Below, piece after piece: positions 58,161-64,000 of a stretch of 64,000 nucleotides of DNA. A model generated the notes under the pieces. The model saw nothing but the letters and a program-made list of their open reading frames with translations, made no database searches and had not been told where the DNA came from. Positions within the stretch are counted from its first letter, which is position 1. Each line of letters opens with the position of its first letter. The position numbers were made by a program, and so were the translations under genes. The stretch is taken from positions 6,553,001 through 6,617,000 of the forward strand of contig NC_135149.1 of assembly GCF_050948215.1 (NCBI RefSeq), given 5' to 3'. The DNA is from Halictus rubicundus. Its lineage: Eukaryota > Arthropoda > Insecta > Hymenoptera > Halictidae.

Positions 58161-59860
58161 AACGAAATATCTCAACATGTTCAATTCGAAATGAAGATTT
58201 ATAGTTGCTTGTATAAAACGTTGATTTTCACGGTGTTTACCTTCCATTCATGTCCTATTATTATTTTGATTAACCCTTCGACGACGGACCATTTTTATAA
58301 CTACGTGACTAATGATGGTTTAGACCATATTCATGTAGGTATCAATGTTGTAAAAGATATTTTTGCAGATACGTTAATCTTTTTATTGTCCCTAGTGCTG
58401 CAACTATTCGTTTAATTAATTCATAGAAACTGAATGATTGAATGACAATTTTTATACTTTGGGTAAAAATTGACCCGGTCTCCGCCGTCGCGTCGGATGA
58501 TTATCAGAGAGGGTATGTACGATTTCATGAGGAAAAAAGGTAAAGAAGTATGAAAATGTAACAAAGTGTCTTCGTATCTGTAAGATTAAATAATTTTTTA
58601 ACTAAATATCCACTAGAGAAATTTATGTATCGTATTACTTTAGTCAGTGCCTTTCATTAAAAAGTCAGCGCCTTTCATGTAAAAATAGACTTACAATAAC
58701 AAATTTAAAAACTGGTAATTTGATCCTTATAGGTTTAAATAGATAACGAATCTTTGCGTAAAAAAATTTTCTTTTCAATTTGCAATAAACACGTATTAAG
58801 AGAAATTTAATTGCTGCTCTTGATAGTTTTAATGGGTTAAAAATAATGTATTTTAATCATAAAAACTTCTATTTTCATTTATTGATTGATGTGTTAAATT
58901 TTGTATTCTGAAAGTGTTTCTTCTGTGTTAGTTTTTACCCACGCGGAGGTTCTATAAGGATGTCTGGAATAATGATGTAATAATGTCTGTCATAATGATC
59001 TAAGAATATCTGCAATAATGATGCAAATAACCTCATGATTTGGATCCAATTATTTCGCTTCTTCTAAACCATTAAACTTCTATATCCTTTGGTATGTAGT
59101 CTGATCTCCCTATTCTTCACTTCAGAGCTCGAGAATGCCATTTATAAATCGTATTTGATAGTGTTCACTGGAATGGAAGTTCTTTCAAACCATCAATCAC
59201 GATTAACCGGATTACACGAATTCCTCGTACCACTCAACTATTTATTAACACTCGCGATTATATCGCGCATTATTTATGCAAATTCATCAATTGTCGAAAA
59301 GAAAATAAAGTAGAAAATTATTTCCTGTATTCGAAGTTGTGTTATGTTAATAGTGCATACCTGTACAGTTAAGATTATATTAACATGTTTATTTATCTTA
59401 TTTGACAGGTCTGTATCATCCATGTATTATTGCACCTGTCTACACGCAATCATGAAAACTAAATCTTAAAATTTATTAAAACTGTGAATATCAAAATGAG
59501 GCAAATATGTTATTATTGGAGTATGGATTTTCTGCACTCGTGGAGAAAAGAAATATATAAAATATAAAACGGTTAAAAAATTATGGGAATTTTAGAATAT
59601 CATTTATAGTATCATACTTACTTTAATAATATTAATAGGGGTAAAACAAATTTTTTCTAACTTCTAATTTCAATCATTTAGCGTGGAAGTTTTATTTTGC
59701 ATGGCGGTCTGCAGTTTCGTTGTTATGTAATATTTCTTTTATCAACAGTCTGCGAATCTTGTTAGACTTCGAGATTTATTTATTAAGATTATTAGTGATA
59801 AAAAAATAAAAATTTAGCCAGTGTACAGATCAATATTCCATCTGCTTACTATTGTAAAAT
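58161..59860. other. AT-rich; one TTAA end and decayed MITE ends
   Basis: TTAA at 58270-58273 is followed by CCCTTCGACGACGGACCATT, a piggyBac-like left end related to 46651; no right end is convincing. Motifs near 59700 (CATGGCGGTCTGCAG) and 59750 (AGTCTGCGAATCTTG) are probably worn ends of the 199-bp MITE family. Confidence 0.4.
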
Positions 59861-60400
59861 TTTAATGGGACTAGAAACCAAACATTGTCATCGTATCAAA
59901 CGTCCTAGCATATTGGCACGCGTGTTTGCGAAAATCTCACCGCACCTACTTAAGCAAAACTGTGTTCACTCTGTCGAGAAAACGGGTGAAACCAAATCCC
60001 TGAGAATCTCCTTAAAGCCTCCTTCAAAACTCAAAAATAATCCTCGTTCCTTCTCGCAAACGCATGCAGTAAGGCCTTCTCTTATTCCTAGAATAATGTC
60101 ACTCGGAAGATGTTCCATCTCGCAGAGCATCGTTGAACTCGCAAATAGTGTTAGCGGACTCACTTGGAACGCGCAGGAAATCGGATTTTCCACGGTCGAT
60201 CGGATCTATCCTACGAACCTTTAAAATTTAAACGTGGGTAGGAGATTCGAATGTTCTTCAATAATCCTGTTTTCCTTTGCGTTCCCCGTTATGCAGTTTT
60301 AACCGCGAGTGAGAGGAACCGATTACCTCCTTTGTTCCTTCTCAATTCAACGTGGCTACAATGATCTGCGTGGCCTTGTAGATTATGTTCGTCAGGATAT
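59861..60400. other. GC-richer island
   Basis: A plus-strand frame of 119 codons (59865-60224) is opposed by a minus-strand one (59966-60193). Neither is recognisable, and no splice sites define an exon. Confidence 0.35.
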
Positions 60401-60541
60401 TTGTTCTTGATTAATGATGTGAAAGTTGAACGTGCATTAATTCCTGAATCATTTTATGCGAATGTTACTAGTTTGCGGACCTTTATGCCCTTATGGTATG
60501 CACACAATTGTAAAGTGCAAACAAATGTGTATATTAATTAA

Positions 60542-60859
60542 CCCCTTAACTTGTACGCTCGAGTTAATTCGAGCGCGCTAAACAAGCCAAACTGTGCACA
60601 CTCGAGATAATTCGAGCGGGGTTGTATTTTATGCTGCTATAATTTTTCACACTCAAATATAATCGAGAATTGAAAATAACAATGTGAAAACAAAGAAAAA
60701 AAAATCGTTTTATTGATATTTATCATTTACATGGGATTGTGAGCTATAACACTTATTTATTCAAGAATAAAATATAGCCTTTTTCCATGGAACAAAAGCG
60801 CAGTATATCAAAATTGATTTTTTTTTACCGGTTTAAAAAAAAAACTGTACGTTAAGGGG
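60542..60859. mobile_element. 318-bp TTAA-flanked element
   Basis: The ends CCCCTTAACTTGTACG and (reverse complement) CCCCTTAACGTACAGT stand inside TTAA at 60538-60541 and 60860-60863. Short repeats of CTCGAG.TAATTCGAGC occur near the left end. This indicates a piggyBac-type non-autonomous element. Confidence 0.75.
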
Positions 60860-60865
60860 TTAATA

Positions 60866-61064
60866 GACTGCGGATTTTTATGCACTTATGGGTTCTGAAA
60901 ATTTTCGAAAAATGCTAGTCTAAAATTTGGCAGAATCTAATAGGCACAATTTTTATTTATTTCAGACCTGCAAAGGCTACTACCACTGAAAATAAGATTT
61001 TATTTGGTTCCACTTTCTTAAAATTCGTCTACAAAACTTGCAAATTGCATAAACATCCGCAGTC
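60866..61064. mobile_element. 199-bp TA-flanked MITE, copy 2
   Basis: The ends GACTGCGGATTTTTATGCA and TGCATAAACATCCGCAGTC are flanked by TA. The length is exactly that of the copy at 17962-18160. It lies only 2 bp from the TTAA of the preceding element. Confidence 0.85.
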
Positions 61065-61166
61065 TATTAATTAAGGTCAATTACGTTATTGTTCCACGTT
61101 TTCTCTAAGGCATCTTTTAGTCAAAATATTTTTTCTCTGCATGGAAGATCTGGAGTTCACAAATTA

Positions 61167-61403
61167 CAGTCTTCTCTCGATGTATATCGCAAATACCTGA
61201 CAGATAAAAGTCGCAAAACTATCCCCACTACCGTGGGGTATACCCCATAAGAGGCCACGAAGTTCGAGAGGCCTTGGACGCCGAGGAGTGTAAACATAAT
61301 ACGGGTCGGGTACGACGTTCAGCGGGATTAAAGAATAGTATCTCCTAGACGATATATGTCGCTGACAAGACCCGTGTTGTTGACATTTATCGAGAAAATA
61401 CTG
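61167..61403. mobile_element. 237-bp TA-flanked MITE, ACAGT family, copy 3
   Basis: The left end CAGTCTTCTCTCGATGTATA and the right end (reverse complement CAGTATTTTCTCGATAAATG) are flanked by TA. It shares GCCGAGGAGTGTAAACATAA and ACTATCCCCACT with the 2621-3073 copy. Confidence 0.75.
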
Positions 61404-61683
61404 TACATTATACTTGAGTGATTTATTGTATGCTAAGATTAGTGTATGGCGTTTTGTTATATATTTATTGCATAGTGTTAGCAGCTTCAACGCAGAGTGA
61501 TAACTGCGGATTTTTATGCAAAATAAAAATTATTTGCATCAATTGCACGATACAGGAGCTACACATTTCTTTCTAAATTATTGCAGCGAGTTCAAAATAA
61601 TAGAAGAGTAATCATTAATTTCTTGAACCAGTTATCTCTTGCGTCCTCTTTGAAAAATACGTATCTAAATTGCGTCGCAAAAA
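61404..61683. other. AT-rich; decayed MITE end
   Basis: AACTGCGGATTTTTATGCAA at 61503 resembles the 199-bp MITE end but has lost its first bases and its partner. Confidence 0.4.
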
Positions 61684-61687
61684 TTAA

Positions 61688-62149
61688 GCGATGACGAGTA
61701 TCCATGTCAAACACAAAGTATGTGTGGCTGTTATAATATAGAATTAAGTTGTAGAACATTTTCGCAAAGGGAAAAGTTATTTCAAATGACCTTGGGAATC
61801 ACCTCTTTCAAGGAATTACAACATTTTGGAACACTCTGTATTTGACCCGTAATGACTTCAGTGATGACTATCAAAAGAAAACAATACAATACATTTACAA
61901 AAAAATTCATACTATATACAGTATTTTCATAATAATTATTTATATACATTTATTTGTTCCTTTTATTTCGGCTTGGCCTCCAAATATTTCAAACATCTTG
62001 AAGTTTACGAATATATTTTAGTTTTCACTCAAATTACAATTTAAACAGCAAATGGTAACTACATTTTACGCACGACGAGTATAATCGTCATAACACAAAT
62101 AATTACCATTTCTTCATGACGAGTATACTCGTCAAAAACAGCTAACTCG
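61688..62149. mobile_element. Possible 462-bp TTAA-flanked element
   Basis: TTAA at 61684-61687 and 62150-62153 encloses ends that both carry GACGAGTAT: GCGATGACGAGTATCC at left and, reverse-complemented, GAGTTAGCTGTTTTTGACGA at right. A perfect palindrome TGACGAGTATACTCGTCA is at 62117-62134. A TA-adjacent transposon end (CAGAGTGTTCCAAAATGTTG on the minus strand, near 61838) lies inside and may be a later insertion. Confidence 0.5.
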
Positions 62150-62169
62150 TTAAATGTTTCAACTATGTT

Positions 62170-63240
62170 TTGAAACTTACCCACTCATTCTGGCATAAAG
62201 CGGTGTCGAGCAGACAACTTCGAAAGCAGACGGGGGTAACGAGATCCTTATTTCCGAACGAGCACCATCGCCTTGTATCGGAGCAAAACTGTATTCTCTG
62301 TGGTTTCTCGTGACAGAACTGTGTCTTGATTTTATCTTTCAACTTTGTTTAAAAACGCTACGAACTTTCGTTCGAACCCAGTACCACATAAAATATAGTT
62401 GTGCGTCTATAGTTTCAAAATCCAAGAACAAAAACTACTATTATTTCTGCACCAGCCTAATAGCTTCCGATCGAGGATTTTCAGTACGTTTCTCGCGGCT
62501 TCTAAAGGATCTAGAAAGACCGCAAAATCCGTCGGACCCACGAAAGCTGGAAAAAAGAGCCGGCTTTGCACCGTTACCAACCGGAACCGGTTTGGCGGGT
62601 CGGAGAGCCCTGGGTACTCTCAGCTATCCATGGGTGCTCTTAATCGGTTTGATTTGCTACGATGAATGCTGCGCTGCGACAAATTGCTGGGATCACGTTC
62701 GAACGCAACCACGCTTCGCGAAATCCGCTTTGAAACGCTTCTCGCGGCAACCGAGACCGACAATAGAATTGCGATGTATCAGATTGAAAGGAAGAGTGAG
62801 GGAACCGATGACAGGGGGGGGGGGGGGGGGAGGCGACAAAGAAAAAATAATCGATAAGAAACCGTGACGGCGATGGCGCGGAATCCGATTCATTTTTAAC
62901 GAGGAATTTTTCTCCAGCAATTCCTCGCATCGCTTCTCTTCTTTTTTACAACGTCTGCGTATCCCGGGACACGCTCGCTGCGGTTTCTTCACAGCCGTGT
63001 TTCATAATTGTGGCTTCTTTTTATTTCGGCCACGTACCTCGTCACATTTTTGCCCCTCATCGTGACTTTATTTTAATACTACTTTTTTTCCATTCTTCGA
63101 ATACGCGAAATTTCGCGGATACACTTACTTTGTACCGCACGATGAGAATTTTAAAGTTCACTGTCTGTCCTCCGGCATGTACTTTTTCTTTTTATTTAGA
63201 AAATCTCGTTGGAGATTTGTAAATACACGTAGATGTGTAT
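62170..63240. other. Long GC-rich island with G17 tract
   Basis: A CpG-rich island with 17 G at 62814-62830. The 185-codon plus-strand frame (62310-62867) reads into the G tract and overlaps several others on both strands; it shows no recognised domain. A minus-strand donor-like site (GAGTGG then GTAAGTTTC, near 62170-62180) has no clear acceptor, so a first exon is conceivable but unsupported. Confidence 0.35.
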
Positions 63241-63929
63241 AAGTGTGCTTAGGGTCGCAATGTTATAGAAGTGAGGCTTAAGATTACGCTAGATTCGCAA
63301 ATTATATTATTAAAAGACAAAAATATACAAGCAGGCTACAATGGCTATGGATGTATTGAAAGATATTCGATCAAAATCGCAAATCTGATCGATGCGAAAG
63401 AATTATATGAACGCTTATTAAAAAAACAAAAATACTGTCTTATACAGTTTCAAAATTACCTCTCACGATTGCTCAACCACTTCTAGCAGTTACACAAAAA
63501 ATATTTCGAATAACAAATTGTCAGCCTTCAGTTAACTAAAAATTGCCGATAATATAAATTTAAGAAAAATCTAGTTCGACAATCAACTAAGGTCACTTTC
63601 AATTTTTTTTAATGCAACTATATATTTCTGACTCTTCAAGGTGAATTCAATGACCTTAGATATTGTGACCTTGAGGTCACCTTGAACAGATATACAGTGT
63701 TTCAAAATTCCATTAGTTTGTGGATATCCAGAGAATGGAGTTATATTCATATTTATTTACAGATCTTACATTCGTGTTTAATTGATTACACTTAGATGGA
63801 CCACGGAGTATACAACACGAAGACTTCCTTATGTTTTGCAAACTCAAGATCAGGGACCAAATTCATTAATAAAAAGTTGACTATTATTGAAATTTAAAAT
63901 TAGCTACACAAAATATAAAGAAAGAAATT
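63241..63929. other. AT-rich; short inverted motif
   Basis: GACCTTGAGGTCACC and related AGGTCACTTTC/AGGTGAATTC motifs occur at 63590-63690, followed by TACAGTGTTTCAAAATTCC, possibly a worn transposon end. No gene is visible. Confidence 0.35.
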
Positions 63930-64000
63930 CGAAGAACAGTTATTAGTGTCCAAAAAATTGGATTCTCCTCGATTACTGTTATCGATGAAGAAAAACTGTT
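63930..64000 (+). mobile_element. Second copy of the 39-bp-repeat foldback, cut by the window edge
   Basis: The sequence CAAAAAATTGGATTCTCCTC, then CTGTTATCGATGAAGAAAAA, matches 13500-13550 closely, with the same AAATATAAAGAAAGAAATTC lead-in. The segment between lead-in and repeat is shorter than at 13.4 kb. The rest lies outside the window. Confidence 0.75.

Noticed and set aside
62310..62867. 185-codon plus-strand frame
   Set aside because: It ends in the G homopolymer and overlaps several other frames in both directions. GC-rich DNA gives such frames by chance.

Overview
The window is eukaryotic nuclear DNA, almost certainly from an arthropod and most likely an insect. The AT-rich background is broken by sharply bounded islands of higher GC in which CpG is not depleted. 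The repeats are dominated by Tc1/mariner, piggyBac-type (TTAA), Harbinger-like and Transib-like elements and their short non-autonomous derivatives. A bee or other hymenopteran would fit this mosaic composition, but that is inference. No rRNA, tRNA, CRISPR array or prokaryotic operon is present.

No intact protein-coding gene can be supported anywhere in the 64 kb. Protein relics recognised by sequence all come from transposases: a Tc1 transposase (51.84-53.14 kb, minus), the C-terminal half of a mariner-like transposase inside a 1.17-kb element (25.27-26.43 kb), a mariner C-terminus with an inverted internal block (45.22-45.58 kb), a mariner N-terminal helix-turn-helix remnant (18.27-18.61 kb) and the SWIM-zinc-finger end of a DDE transposase inside a 2.8-kb element with arms of about 920 bp (41.37-44.15 kb). 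Three short intervals look like exons because good acceptor and donor sites bracket them: 9223-9291 (+, open in one frame), 15847-15924 (-, closed in all frames, so UTR or non-coding if real) and 36600-36625 (+). Three TATA/initiator pairs with correct spacing lie near 11286, 35249 and 55523. The window is therefore best read as a gene desert or as introns of one or more very long genes.

Layout: 0-9 kb, AT-rich DNA with foldback repeats, mariner ends and degenerate tandem arrays; 9.7-11.1 kb, a 1.4-kb TA-flanked element with a nested foldback; 11.1-16 kb, a promoter-like island, a mariner-like solo arm, a foldback whose arms are 39-bp repeats, and an island with a possible minus-strand exon; 16-29 kb, MITEs (71-bp TTAA, 199-bp TA, 507-bp TA, nested insertions) and the 1.17-kb mariner-like element; 29-41 kb, a 42-bp minisatellite, GC-rich islands and a nested composite at 32.6-33.8 kb; 41-46 kb, the long-inverted-repeat SWIM element and the rearranged mariner; 46-55 kb, TTAA elements, a Transib-like element with RAG-heptamer termini, the Tc1 copy and a perfect Harbinger-type MITE; 55-64 kb, further TTAA and TA MITEs, ending in a second copy of the 39-bp-repeat foldback that runs off the window.

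The elements do not form a pathway. What stands out is the number of distinct non-autonomous families with clean termini and target-site duplications, several nested in each other, plus very long inverted repeats that could form double-stranded RNA if transcribed.
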